Shown here: positions 27,411-36,682 of the stretch, one piece after another
How positions within the stretch are numbered: position 1 is the stretch's first letter
How the letters are laid out: every line of letters starts with the position of its first letter
NCBI GenBank assembly: GCA_963726575.1
Contig: CAVSCR010000007.1
Span: 62,001 to 126,000, forward strand
Reading direction: 5' to 3'
From: CAVSCR01 sp963726575
Lineage (GTDB): Bacteria; Actinomycetota; Actinomycetes; JAHEKZ01
DNA length: 64,000 nt
Translations under genes and position numbers: made by a program
Notes under the pieces: model-generated
What the model was told of the DNA's origin: nothing
Seen by the model: the letters and a program-made list of their open reading frames with translations, nothing else
Database searches by the model: none

Positions 27411-28282
27411 GAGTTCGGGTATCCGCCCTCGGCGGCCATCGCCTCGAGCCGCGAGATCCGCTCGTCCATGGGCGGGTGCGTCGAGAACAGCTGCGACAGA
27501 CCGCCCGCGCCGCGGAAGGGGTTGGCGATCATCAGCGCGCTCGTGGTCTGCAGGTCGGGGTCTGGGCGCAACGGCATCGCCTGCGTCCCTTGTTCGAGCC
27601 GACGCAACGCATTCGCGAGGGCGATCGGGTCGTGCGCAAGCTCGGCTCCCGACTCGTCTGCGGCGTACTCCCGAGACCGGCTGATGGCCATCTGGATGAC
27701 GCCGGCGGCGATCGGTCCGAGGATGAACACGAGCAGCATGCCCAGCGGGTTACCGCCTCGGTCGTTGCGCCCGCCGGGGATCAGCCAGGCGAAGTGCGCG
27801 AGGAACATGATGGCCGCAGCCAACGTCGCCGCCACAGAAGCCGTCAGGATGTCGCGGTTGTAGACGTGCGACAGCTCATGGCCAAGGACGCCGCGCAGCT
27901 CACGCTCGTCGAGCAGCTGCAGGATCCCCTCGGTGCAGCACACGGCCGCATGAGTGGGGTTGCGACCCGTCGCGAACGCGTTGGGCGCAGACGTCGGCGA
28001 TACGTACAGCTGTGGCATGGGCTGGCCGGCTTGCGACGAGAGATCTCGCACGATGCGGTACATCGCTGGCTGCTGCTCGGCCGTGACGGGGTAGGCGTGC
28101 ATCGACCGCAGTGCCAGCGACCCGCTGTTCCAGTAGGCGAACGCGTTTGTGGCCAGGGCGATCCCGAATCCGATGACCAGACCCTGCGTCCCACCGAACC
28201 AGTACCCGATGAGCATGAGCAGCCCTGCCAACAGGGCCAGCAACATCGCGGTCTTGACACCGTTCAGGTAGCGGCTGTGCAC
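27407..28282 (-). CDS. htpX: HtpX-type M48 zinc metalloprotease
   Basis: This 291-residue membrane protease is thought to degrade misfolded membrane proteins with its active site facing the cytoplasm. Two hydrophobic segments near the N-terminus (LLALLAGLLMLIGYWFGG and the next) precede the zinc motif VLGHELSHVYNRD. The third zinc ligand is the glutamate in EYAADESGAEL. Two more membrane segments follow the HExxH. It lies between zwf, which it overlaps by four bases, and the partial nuo cluster. Confidence 0.94.
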   Translation of the reverse strand: MHSRYLNGVKTAMLLALLAGLLMLIGYWFGGTQGLVIGFGIALATNAFAYWNSGSLALRSMHAYPVTAEQQPAMYRIVRDLSSQAGQPMPQLYVSPTSAPNAFATGRNPTHAAVCCTEGILQLLDERELRGVLGHELSHVYNRDILTASVAATLAAAIMFLAHFAWLIPGGRNDRGGNPLGMLLVFILGPIAAGVIQMAISRSREYAADESGAELAHDPIALANALRRLEQGTQAMPLRPDPDLQTTSALMIANPFRGAGGLSQLFSTHPPMDERISRLEAMAAEGGYPNS

Positions 28283-28351
28283 CGGAATCCTTTCGCAGAG
28301 GGTGGGCAGGGGTTGGCAGGGGTGGCAGGGACGGCAGGCTGGGCTTCCTTC

Positions 28352-29809
28352 CTACCCGGGAAGCAACCCGAGCGCCAACGAGGGAACCACCGACAGACCG
28401 ATGGCGGCCGCGAGCGCAAGGCCGGCCGCGATCCGGGTTCCCCACGCCCCACCCCGGCTGAGCGTCGCGACTCCGGCCTCCGGACGACGGAACAGGCGTG
28501 CCCCCCACGCCAGGTAGTAGGCGAGCCCGATCACGGTGGCGACACCCATGATCAATGCCAGCCACCACGCCCCCGTGCTGGCCGGCTCGGCCAGCACGGC
28601 GACCTTCACGAACAGTCCGGCCAAGCCCGGTGGCAGTCCGGCCAAGCAGGCCAGGAAGAACGCGAGGGCGACCGCTTCCACTGGGTGACGCCACGCGAGG
28701 CCGTTGTACTCGGTGAGCCGCTGCGGGCCGCCGTTGCGGGCGACCAGAGCAACGATGGCGAACGCACCGAGGTTCATCGCCAGGTACACGGCGAGGTAGC
28801 CGACCATGGTACCGATCGTGCGCGGGGAGCCTGACGTCCCTGCCACCAGGGCCGCCAGTGGAACCAACACATACCCCGCCTGCGCGATCGACGACCATGC
28901 CAACAAGCGCACGGCGCTGTGTTGACGCAGAGCAGCGAGGTTGCCCACGAGCATCGTCAACGCGGCGACGACGGCAAGAACACCCGACCAGACGGGCCAC
29001 CATCCCGCGAAGGTGACCGCCACCAGGATCAGTCCCGAGAACCCGGCGATCTTGGAGACCACCGACAGGTACGCAGCGATCGGGATCGGTGCGCCCGCGT
29101 AGGTGTCCGGTGCCCAAGCGTTGAACGGGATCGCGGCCACCTTGAAGAGGAGCACCGCAAGGATCAGAGCGATCCCGACGCCGAGTGTTGCCGTTCGATG
29201 CGCGGGGTCGCGCGCGATCACGGCCAGCGAGGCGAGATCGACGTGTCCGGTGGACCCGTACACCAATGCCAGGCCGTACAGCGAGACGGCCAAGGACACG
29301 ATCGCGAACAGGAACATCTGCAATGCGGCCGGCGCCGCGCGGCGATCACGGCGCAAGGCGACCAACGCGATCGTGGGCAGCGTGACCACCTCGAGCACCA
29401 CCAGCAGCGAGACGAGGTCCCGAGTCGCCGGCAGCGCGACGGCACCTGCCACGGAGCAGAGGAGCAGGAAGTAGTACTCACCGATCGGCAGGTTCAACTC
29501 CTCGACCGCGGCCCATGACATCAGCACCACGAGCGCGGCGCCCACCAGCACGAGACCCTGGAGCACGGCGGTCAGCCGACCCGTCGCGAAGGAGCACTGT
29601 CCGTTGACGACGCACAGTGTGCGCAGCCCTGTCGCGGCCTCGTCAGGCAGCCACGACAGCGGAGCGACCACCGCCACGAGCGCGACGGCGCCGGCGAGCC
29701 ACCGCACCGACGGCACGAGCAGGTCGGCCAGCAGTGCCACCAGCGCGCCGACCGCAACGACCAGTACCGGCGCGAGCACGGTGAGGTCGACCGACTGGAT
29801 GACGCTCAT
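28352..29809 (-). CDS. nuoN: Complex I-like subunit N (partial complex)
   Basis: This 485-residue Mrp antiporter-type membrane subunit belongs to the proton-pumping arm. The central pump motif is KVAAIPFNAWAPDTYAGAPI, with the conserved lysine-bearing helix STVVSKIAG-like region after it, and RLLAWSSIAQAGYVL. It is the last gene of the NuoD-less cluster, overlapping nuoM by ATGA. Its sequence is clearly different from the other NuoN in this window (58308-59861), so this is an old paralogue, not a recent copy. Confidence 0.93.
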   Translation of the reverse strand: MSVIQSVDLTVLAPVLVVAVGALVALLADLLVPSVRWLAGAVALVAVVAPLSWLPDEAATGLRTLCVVNGQCSFATGRLTAVLQGLVLVGAALVVLMSWAAVEELNLPIGEYYFLLLCSVAGAVALPATRDLVSLLVVLEVVTLPTIALVALRRDRRAAPAALQMFLFAIVSLAVSLYGLALVYGSTGHVDLASLAVIARDPAHRTATLGVGIALILAVLLFKVAAIPFNAWAPDTYAGAPIPIAAYLSVVSKIAGFSGLILVAVTFAGWWPVWSGVLAVVAALTMLVGNLAALRQHSAVRLLAWSSIAQAGYVLVPLAALVAGTSGSPRTIGTMVGYLAVYLAMNLGAFAIVALVARNGGPQRLTEYNGLAWRHPVEAVALAFFLACLAGLPPGLAGLFVKVAVLAEPASTGAWWLALIMGVATVIGLAYYLAWGARLFRRPEAGVATLSRGGAWGTRIAAGLALAAAIGLSVVPSLALGLLPG

Positions 29810-31320
29810 CGAAGCCCACCCAAGCCGGCAGCCAGTAGGTGGTTGACGACCGGCGCGGTGACGTCGAGCAGCAGCGCCGGGGCCACACCCAAGATCAGCA
29901 CCAGCGCGGCCAGCGGGAGCCAGCTGGCCAGCTCGTTGCGCCCCAGGTCACGCACCCGCGGGACGGGCAGGTTTCCCTGTCCGACCCGACGCAGCACGCG
30001 CAGGAAGTAGGCCGCCGCGAACACCGTGCCGACGGCGGCGAGCACCAGCAGGATCCGGAACAACGTGTGTTCCGACGAGGCGGGGAGGTACGCCCCGAGC
30101 AACGCGAAGAACTCCCCCCAGAACCCAGCCAGGCCGGGCAGGCCGAGGCTGGCGATGGCGGCAAACCCGAGCAGGAATCCGAGACGGGGTGCCCGGGCGT
30201 ACAAGCCCCGCGGCAGGTCATGCAGCGACGTAGTCCCGAACCGCAGCTTCACGCCCCCCGCGACGAAGAACAGCAGCCCGGTGATGAGACCGTGCGCAAC
30301 GTTGCCGAACATGGCGCCGTTGACGCCGATCGGAACGAGTGTGGCGATCCCGAGCAGGACGAACCCCATGTGCCCAACGGAGGAGAAGGCGATCAGCCGT
30401 TTGAGGTCGCGTTGGCCGAAGCTGGCGAGCGCGCCGTAGCCGATCCCGACCACGGCAAACGCGGCCAGGTAGGGGGCGGCGTCATGACTGCCCTGGGGAA
30501 CCGACGGCAACAGGATCCGTACGAGTCCGTAGGTGCCCATCTTGAGCAGGACTCCGGCGAGGAGCACCGACCCGACCGTCGGCGCTGCGGTGTGGGCGTT
30601 GGGCAGCCAGCTGTGCAGCGGCCACATCGGCACCTTCACCGCGAGCCCCACCCCGATCAGGACGACGATCAGCATCTGGGTGGAGTGCGACATCGAGCTG
30701 CCACCGAGCTGGGCCAGTGCCGCGAAGTCGGCCGTGCCGGCCTGCCACCACAAGACCAAGAACCCGATCAGCATGATGACCGAGCCGGTCAGCGTGTAGT
30801 AGATGAAGACGTTCGCCGAGGTGCGCCGGCTCTTGCCCGAACCCCACACGTCGATCAAGAACCACATCGGGATCAGCACGAACTCGAAGAAGACGAAGAA
30901 CAGCAGCAGGTTCTGCGCCAGGAACGTGCCGAGCATCCCCACCTGCAGGAAGAGCAGGACTCCGACGAACGCTCGTGGACGTCCTGGCTCGGGCAGGTAC
31001 CGCAACGTGTAGACCGAGCAGAGAAAGGACAGAAGCGACGTCAGCACAACCAGCGGGATCGACAGACCGTCGACCCCCAAGGTCAGCGTCAGACCGAGCT
31101 GTGGCACCCAACGCGCCGTGAACTGCGCGTGCAACGCACCCGCGTTCCCGGCGTCGAAGCCCAGGGCCAGTGCCGTCGCACCCAGCAGCACCAGACCGGA
31201 GACGGCCACGCCGAAGGGGCGGGCCCATCGGTCGGCTCCGGAACCGGCAACCAGCAGGACGAGGGAGCCGCTGAGCGGGAGCAGCAACATCGCGGGGAGC
31301 AGCAACGACCCGTGCATCAC
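29806..31320 (-). CDS. nuoM: Complex I-like subunit M (partial complex)
   Basis: This 504-residue antiporter-like subunit has the typical FFVFFEFVLIPMWFLID quinone-oxidoreductase helix, KVPMWPLHSWLPNAHTAAPT pump motif and RLIAFSSVGHMGFVL. It starts at GTG-ATG, overlapping the nuoL stop by four bases, and ends overlapping nuoN. Every membrane-arm gene of this cluster is translationally coupled in this way, which supports stoichiometric assembly. Confidence 0.95.
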   Translation of the reverse strand: MMHGSLLLPAMLLLPLSGSLVLLVAGSGADRWARPFGVAVSGLVLLGATALALGFDAGNAGALHAQFTARWVPQLGLTLTLGVDGLSIPLVVLTSLLSFLCSVYTLRYLPEPGRPRAFVGVLLFLQVGMLGTFLAQNLLLFFVFFEFVLIPMWFLIDVWGSGKSRRTSANVFIYYTLTGSVIMLIGFLVLWWQAGTADFAALAQLGGSSMSHSTQMLIVVLIGVGLAVKVPMWPLHSWLPNAHTAAPTVGSVLLAGVLLKMGTYGLVRILLPSVPQGSHDAAPYLAAFAVVGIGYGALASFGQRDLKRLIAFSSVGHMGFVLLGIATLVPIGVNGAMFGNVAHGLITGLLFFVAGGVKLRFGTTSLHDLPRGLYARAPRLGFLLGFAAIASLGLPGLAGFWGEFFALLGAYLPASSEHTLFRILLVLAAVGTVFAAAYFLRVLRRVGQGNLPVPRVRDLGRNELASWLPLAALVLILGVAPALLLDVTAPVVNHLLAAGLGGLR

Positions 31321-33236
31321 GTCACCGCCGAGACGATCACGACGGCGACGATCACGGTGGCGACTGCGACACCGGTGAGGGCACCGCTGAGGTAGCGCTG
31401 GACGTTGCCGTCCTGGAACTCCTGAAGCCGGGCACCCGCTCGTTGCGCCAACTCACCGGTTCCACGCACCAGTGGCTCCAGCGTCGACCTGTCGAACGAA
31501 GTGACGATGCGTACGCCTGCGCGGAACGGGCGGACCGCCGCGCGGTCGTAGACGAGGTCCATGCCGAAGCCCGAGGCCATCGCGCGACGGAACGGCGTCG
31601 ACGCGGCGAACGGGTCATCGGTCGGTCGCGCGCGCCAGCGCATCCACATCCACATCAGCCCGGCGAGCGTGAGCAACAGCGCCGCCACCGTCGTGGACCA
31701 CTGGGGACGCAGTGCTTCGACCTGGATCAGCTGACGCGGTGTGATCCGGCCGACCCCGAGTCCGAAGGGAGGCACCCACGCGGTGGCGGTCGGGAAGGTC
31801 CAGGTCGGCAGCCATCGCGCAGCGAGTCCGGTGAACCCGAACACCACCGTCGGTATCGCCAGGGCGACCAACGGCCAACGCATGAGCACCACCGGGTCGC
31901 GCGGACTCCGTCGACCGCGGTAGGTGCCCGCGAAGGTGCGCAGCCACGTCCTTGTCACGTATGCGGCGGTCACCAGCACCGTCGCGTATGCGGTGACCAG
32001 GACGAGCCAGCCGACCGCACTGCTCACGGGGGCGTCGCCTCGAGCGGCACGCTGCGCCGCTGCGATCACCGACTCCTTGGAGAAGAAGCCGGAAAGAACC
32101 GGGATCCCCGCCAGGGATGCCAGGGCCAGACCCATCGTCACAGCGGTGACCGGCATCCTCGTGCGCAGACCGCCGTAGTCCGCCAAGCGCTGGCTGCCCA
32201 CCGCCTGGATCACGGCCCCGGCCGCCAGGAAGAGCAGCGCCTTGAAGAAGGCGTGGGACAACAGGTGGAAGATCGCGGCGTCGCGTGCCCCCACCGACAG
32301 GGCGGCCACCATGTAGGCCAGTTGACTCACGGTGGACCATGCCAGCACTCGCTTCAGATCCGCCTGGGCCAACGCCGCCAGCGCTGCGCCGAACATGGTC
32401 ACGCAGGCGACGAGGGCCATCACCGTGAGCGTGGTGGGACACACGACGAACAGCGGGAACAACCGGGCGACGACGTAGACGCCGGCGGCCACCATCGTGG
32501 CTGCGTGGATGAGCGCGGATACCGGGCTCGGCCCGGCCATGGCGTCGGGTAGCCACGCATGCAACGGGAACTGAGCCGACTTCCCGGCGACTCCCAGGAA
32601 CAACAGGAGGGTCGCCGCGGTGAGGACGCCTCTGACGCCAGGGACGCCGGAGGCCGCGACCACGTCAGGGATCACGATCGTGTGGGACCAGGCGATCAGG
32701 ACGATGACACCGATCAGGAATCCGACGTCGCCGAGCTTGGTCACGAGGAATGCCTTGACCGCCGCGCGCCGGGCCACCTCGTCGCCCCAGTGCTGACCGA
32801 TCAGCACATAGGAGCACAGGCCCATGACCTCCCAACCGATCACGAGCGACACGAGGTCGCCGGCGACGACCACCAGCAGCATGGCCGCGGTGAACAACGA
32901 CACGAATGCGGCGTAGGTGGAGTAGCGAGGCTCGCGGCCGAGGTAGGCCACCGAGTACACCTGCACGAGCAAGGCGATGACCGACACCATCAACGCGACC
33001 GACGCCGACAGGCCGTCGACGATCGACACCTGCGGGCCCAGCCACCACCAGTCTCCGGACGAGGCGCTGACAGTGGGGTCGGACCACGGATGCCCGGCCA
33101 GCGCCACCAGCGACATCACGACGGCCACCGACGACCCGACTACCGCGATCGGCGCGATCAGCCGCCGCCGACCGCCCAGGGCGAGCCCGGTCAAGGCGGC
33201 AGCTGCGGGGCCGACAACGATCCAGAGCCCGTTCAC
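31317..33236 (-). CDS. nuoL: Complex I-like subunit L (partial complex)
   Basis: This 639-residue NuoL-type subunit has the signatures DLVSLVIGWEVMGLCSYVLIG, AGKSAQFPLHAWLPDAMAGP and SALIHAATMVAAGVYVVARL. The long C-terminal part carries the lateral (piston) helix region and a final membrane anchor. The GTG at 33236 overlaps the nuoK stop (GTGA), so I prefer it over an upstream 50-residue Arg-rich extension. Confidence 0.95.
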   Translation of the reverse strand: MNGLWIVVGPAAAALTGLALGGRRRLIAPIAVVGSSVAVVMSLVALAGHPWSDPTVSASSGDWWWLGPQVSIVDGLSASVALMVSVIALLVQVYSVAYLGREPRYSTYAAFVSLFTAAMLLVVVAGDLVSLVIGWEVMGLCSYVLIGQHWGDEVARRAAVKAFLVTKLGDVGFLIGVIVLIAWSHTIVIPDVVAASGVPGVRGVLTAATLLLFLGVAGKSAQFPLHAWLPDAMAGPSPVSALIHAATMVAAGVYVVARLFPLFVVCPTTLTVMALVACVTMFGAALAALAQADLKRVLAWSTVSQLAYMVAALSVGARDAAIFHLLSHAFFKALLFLAAGAVIQAVGSQRLADYGGLRTRMPVTAVTMGLALASLAGIPVLSGFFSKESVIAAAQRAARGDAPVSSAVGWLVLVTAYATVLVTAAYVTRTWLRTFAGTYRGRRSPRDPVVLMRWPLVALAIPTVVFGFTGLAARWLPTWTFPTATAWVPPFGLGVGRITPRQLIQVEALRPQWSTTVAALLLTLAGLMWMWMRWRARPTDDPFAASTPFRRAMASGFGMDLVYDRAAVRPFRAGVRIVTSFDRSTLEPLVRGTGELAQRAGARLQEFQDGNVQRYLSGALTGVAVATVIVAVVIVSAVT

Positions 33237-33538
33237 GCGGGTGGCTCCCTGGTCGAGTCCACTGCAATGTCGCCACGGACGCGGTACAGGAGCAAGACGA
33301 TGGCCAGGCCGAGACCGATCTCCGCGGCGCCGATCGTGATGACGAACACGGCCATGGACTGACCGGCGTGCAAGACGTCGGACCACCAGCGGTCGTAGGC
33401 CACTAGCGACAAATTGGCGCCGTTGAGCATCAACTCGACCGAGAGCAGCACCAGGATCGCGTTACGCCGGGCGAGAACCCCGTACACCCCGATCGCGAAC
33501 AGCCCGGCGGAGAGCACGAGAGGCAGGATCAGATGCAC
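33233..33538 (-). CDS. nuoK: Complex I-like subunit K (partial complex)
   Basis: This is a 101-residue, three-helix subunit starting at a GTG. The helix-2 glutamate essential in E. coli NuoK is in LLSVELMLNGANL, and the helix-3 acidic position is in IGAAEIGLGLAIV. The spacing to nuoJ is two bases. Confidence 0.95.
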   Translation of the reverse strand: MHLILPLVLSAGLFAIGVYGVLARRNAILVLLSVELMLNGANLSLVAYDRWWSDVLHAGQSMAVFVITIGAAEIGLGLAIVLLLYRVRGDIAVDSTREPPA

Positions 33539-33540
33539 CG

Positions 33541-34068
33541 CTACCGCTCCTCGCGTTCGCGCGAGATCACGATGGCACCGACCAGGGCTGCCAGAAGAAG
33601 CACTGACAGAGCCTCGAACGGCAGAATCCAGTAGCGGAACAGCACCTCGCCGATGGTGGCGGTGGTGGTGACTCCGTGAGCGGGCGCGGCGATCACGGCG
33701 GTACGGAATCCGTCGACGAACATCGCCACCAGGGCGACCAGGACGGTGACGGCTACCCCCAACGCAAGCCACCGGTTGCCGGTCGTGAGATCGGCCGAAC
33801 GCCCGATCGGTGCGCGCGTCAGCATCAGCGCAAAGACCAGCAGCACGACGACGGCGCCGACGTAGATCAGCACCTGCATCCACGCGACGAACTCGGCTCC
33901 CATGACCAGGTAGCAGCCAGCGACGGCTCCGAGCGTGACCACCAGCCACAAGGCTGCGTGGACCAGCTGTCGGGAAGAAACGACGAGAACTGCTGAACCG
34001 AGAGCCACCAGTGCGAAGGCGGCGAAGATCACGTCGGTACCCGTCGGCGACAGGGCGGCGTCGTTCAC
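33541..34068 (-). CDS. nuoJ: Complex I-like subunit J (partial complex)
   Basis: This 175-residue membrane subunit has five hydrophobic segments. The family helix TLGAVAGCYLVMGAEFVAWMQ is followed by VLIYVGAVVVLLVFALML. It starts at a GTG overlapping the nuoI stop (GTGA). Confidence 0.94.
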   Translation of the reverse strand: MNDAALSPTGTDVIFAAFALVALGSAVLVVSSRQLVHAALWLVVTLGAVAGCYLVMGAEFVAWMQVLIYVGAVVVLLVFALMLTRAPIGRSADLTTGNRWLALGVAVTVLVALVAMFVDGFRTAVIAAPAHGVTTTATIGEVLFRYWILPFEALSVLLLAALVGAIVISREREER

Positions 34069-34592
34069 GAAGCGCTCGTACCGGGATCGGGAACGGCTCG
34101 GGCTGCGGCCACCTCTTTGGGCTCTTCGGCGGTGGACCCGACCGGCGGTGGCGGAGGTACCGTCCACATCCACTGCCGCAGCCGGTCCTTCTCGTGCAGC
34201 AGGTCACGGATGTCGGTCTCGGCGTACTCGAACTCCGGCGACCAGAACAGCGCATCGAACGGGCAGGCCTCGATGCAGATGCTGCAGTACATGCACAGCG
34301 AGAAGTCGATCGCGAACCGGTCGAGCACATTCCTGGTGCGATCCCGGGCTCCCTCCTCCGTCGCCGGCACGACCTCCTTGTGGGAGTCGATGTAGATGCA
34401 CCAGTCCGGGCATTCGCGAGCACACAGCATGCAGCTCGTGCAGTTCTCCTCCAGCAGCGCGATGACGCCGCGCGAGCGCGGTGGCAGCTCAGGTTTCACC
34501 TGCGGGTACTGCTCCGTGACCGAACGACGCGTCATCGTCTGGAGCGTCACCCGGAGTCCCGCCAGCAGGCCACTCCCAGGAACGGTGCTCAT
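34065..34592 (-). CDS. nuoI: Complex I-like subunit I, 2x[4Fe-4S] ferredoxin (partial complex)
   Basis: This 175-residue subunit carries two ferredoxin-type cluster motifs, CTSCMLCARECP and CMYCSICIEACP, corresponding to clusters N6a and N6b. They pass electrons to NuoB. With NuoE, F and G missing from the cluster, NuoI would be the outermost redox subunit and the natural docking point for ferredoxin. The C-terminus is Pro/Val-rich (VPPPPPVGSTAEEP). The ATG overlaps the nuoH stop (ATGA). Confidence 0.95.
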   Translation of the reverse strand: MSTVPGSGLLAGLRVTLQTMTRRSVTEQYPQVKPELPPRSRGVIALLEENCTSCMLCARECPDWCIYIDSHKEVVPATEEGARDRTRNVLDRFAIDFSLCMYCSICIEACPFDALFWSPEFEYAETDIRDLLHEKDRLRQWMWTVPPPPPVGSTAEEPKEVAAARAVPDPGTSAS

Positions 34593-35536
34593 CGGGCCAC
34601 CGCCACGACGCCGGTGACCAGCAGCTGGAGCAGCGCGACCGGCACCAACCCCTGCCACGCCAGTCGCTGCAGCTGGTCGGCGCGTAGCCGAGGAAAGCTG
34701 ACCCGCAACCAGATCACCACGAAGGCCAGCACGAACACCTTGGCCACGGTCCAGAGCCAGGACGATCCGAACAGGCCCTGCCAACCGCCGAGGAACAACA
34801 CTGTGGTGAGCAGGCACACGACGACGATTCCGGCGTACTCGGCCAGCAGGAAGAACGCGAACCGCAGACCGGAGTACTCGGTGAACGGACCGGCGATGAT
34901 CTCGGAGTCGGCCACCGGCATGTCGAACGGAGGACGACCGAGCTCAGCCAGACCGGCGACGAAGAACACCACTGCCGCCATGCCCTGCCAGATCAGCCAC
35001 CACGGCTGCCATGCCTCGACGATGCCGGTCAGCGACACGGTGCCGGCTGCCATCGCAGCCGATGCCGCCGCGAGCACCAGCGGCAACTCGTAGGCCAGGA
35101 GCTGCGCGGCCTGGCGCATGCTTCCGAGCAGCGCGTACTTGTTGGCGCTGGCCCAACCGGCGATCAGGGGGCCGAGCACGCCGATGCCCATGACCGCGAG
35201 GACGAAGAACAGGCCGGCGTCGACGGGGTCACCGACCACGCCCGGAGCGATCGGCATCACCATCAGCACCACGAGGTACGGCAGCAACGACAGGACGGGA
35301 GCCAAGCGGAAGATGTGCGCGTCAGCGGCCGCCGGGACGATGTCCTCCTTCTGCACGAACTTGACGCCGTCGGCGATGAGCTGAGCCCAACCGTGGAATC
35401 CGCCCGCGTACATCGGGCCGAGGCGCGACTGCATGTGGGCCATGGCCTTGTGCTCCATCTGACCAACGAGCAGTGGGACGGTCAGGAACACCATCAGCAC
35501 CAGCACCAGCCGCAGCGCCACCTCGAACCAGGTCAC
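34589..35536 (-). CDS. nuoH: Complex I-like subunit H (partial complex)
   Basis: This is a 315-residue NuoH, which forms the quinone-tunnel entrance together with NuoB and NuoD in ordinary complex I. It has SRLGPMYAGGFHGWAQLIAD, the acidic loop ELGRPPFDMPVADSEIIAGP and EYSGLRFAFFLLAEY. It starts at a GTG overlapping the nuoC stop (GTGA). The conserved NuoD-facing loop is retained although no nuoD lies in the cluster. Confidence 0.95.
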   Translation of the reverse strand: MTWFEVALRLVLVLMVFLTVPLLVGQMEHKAMAHMQSRLGPMYAGGFHGWAQLIADGVKFVQKEDIVPAAADAHIFRLAPVLSLLPYLVVLMVMPIAPGVVGDPVDAGLFFVLAVMGIGVLGPLIAGWASANKYALLGSMRQAAQLLAYELPLVLAAASAAMAAGTVSLTGIVEAWQPWWLIWQGMAAVVFFVAGLAELGRPPFDMPVADSEIIAGPFTEYSGLRFAFFLLAEYAGIVVVCLLTTVLFLGGWQGLFGSSWLWTVAKVFVLAFVVIWLRVSFPRLRADQLQRLAWQGLVPVALLQLLVTGVVAVAR

Positions 35537-36036
35537 GACGGAGCTCCGGCTGGCGGTCGGGGGCCCCAGGACGGGTCGGGCACGCCGGGCGGCACGGTAC
35601 GTCGACGCGTCGGCGCGGCGTGCTCGGACTCGCCGGGCTCCTTGGCTCCCGGCCACGGCTTGGCGGCTCGTGCCGCCAGCACGAACTCCTTGCGCAGTGG
35701 ATGACCTTCGAACTGGTCGGGCAGCAGCAAGGGGATCAAGTTGGGGTGGCCGACGAAGTCGATCCCGAACATCTCGTGGGTCTCCCGCTCATGCCAGTTG
35801 GCACCTCGGTACACCGACGTGGCCGTGTCGAGGGACGGCAGGTGGCGCGGGAGCCGGGTCCGCAGGATGAGGCCGTCGTGGCGCTCGAGGCTCCACACCC
35901 GCGCGACCACCTGGAAACCGTCATCGGCATCGTCGACGGCCGTCAACCAGTCGAAGAACCGGCAGCCAAGACCGCTGCGAGCGCCGTGCAGCGCCGTCAC
36001 CCAGGCGTCGGCGGCGACCGTCGCCGTCAACACGTC
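35533..36036 (-). CDS. nuoC: Complex I-like subunit C, N-terminus probably frame-broken (partial complex)
   Basis: This 30-kDa-type subunit has the family signature YRGANWHERETHEMFGIDFVGH and ends in a Pro/Arg-rich tail. The readable frame begins only at GTG 36036 (about 167 residues). A GTG at 36106 overlaps the nuoB stop in the GTGA style of this operon, and its frame gives VTTAFVELAGEVLGPDAG, a plausible NuoC N-terminus. That frame differs from the main one by one base. The protein ends directly at nuoH, with no NuoD fused or following. Confidence 0.9.
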   Translation of the reverse strand, partial: DVLTATVAADAWVTALHGARSGLGCRFFDWLTAVDDADDGFQVVARVWSLERHDGLILRTRLPRHLPSLDTATSVYRGANWHERETHEMFGIDFVGHPNLIPLLLPDQFEGHPLRKEFVLAARAAKPWPGAKEPGESEHAAPTRRRTVPPGVPDPSWGPRPPAGAPS

Positions 36037-36102
36037 GAACTCTTCGCTGCAGCCCGGCGTCCGGCCCGAGGACCTCCCCTGCCAGTTCGACGAAGGCGGT
36101 CG

Positions 36103-36681
36103 TCACGACATCCCGCCGAGGTCCAGGTTGCTCGAGTCGGGGGTGACCAGCGGGCGCTGCAGGGCGGCCGGTGAGGGCCGGTACCGCTCCCGCAGACTCT
36201 CGGTCTTGATCTTGTCCTGCAACATGATGATGCCGTGCAGCAGCGCCTCGGGCCGCGGCGGGCAACCGGGAACGTAGACATCGACCGGGATGATCTGGTC
36301 GACGCCCTTCGTGACGCAGTACGAGTCCCAGTACGGCCCACCGCAGTTGGAGCAGGCGCCGAACGAGATGACGTACTTGGGGTCGGGCATCTGCTCGTAC
36401 AGGCGTCGGACCGCGGGTGCCATCTTGTCGGTCACCGTGCCCGACACGACCATCAGATCTGCCTGCCGCGGCCCATGGGCGAACGGGATCACGCCGAAGC
36501 GGATGAAGTCGTACCGGCTCATGGACGTTGCGATGAACTCGATCGCGCAGCAAGCAAGCCCGAAGTTGAACACCCAGAGGCTGTAGCGCCGCCCCCAGTT
36601 CAGGACCAGGCGGATGGGCTCGGGGACGATGCGCGCCCCGGCCCCGACGGTGGGGGCCGGCAGGTCGACCGGCTGGGTCAT
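36103..36681 (-). CDS. nuoB: Complex I-like subunit B (partial complex)
   Basis: This 192-residue subunit holds the terminal cluster N2. The ligands are visible in NFGLACCAIEF (tandem cysteines), ISFGACSNCGGPY and VYVPGCPPRPEALLHGI. The C-terminal tail is short. The ATG lies next to the nuoA stop. Confidence 0.96.
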   Translation of the reverse strand: MTQPVDLPAPTVGAGARIVPEPIRLVLNWGRRYSLWVFNFGLACCAIEFIATSMSRYDFIRFGVIPFAHGPRQADLMVVSGTVTDKMAPAVRRLYEQMPDPKYVISFGACSNCGGPYWDSYCVTKGVDQIIPVDVYVPGCPPRPEALLHGIIMLQDKIKTESLRERYRPSPAALQRPLVTPDSSNLDLGGMS

Positions 36682-36682
36682 G

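Noticed and set aside
28300..28350. GGCAGGG-rich tandem-like stretch between nuoN and htpX
   Set aside because: It is a short low-complexity G-rich leader with no regular unit; not a CRISPR or satellite.
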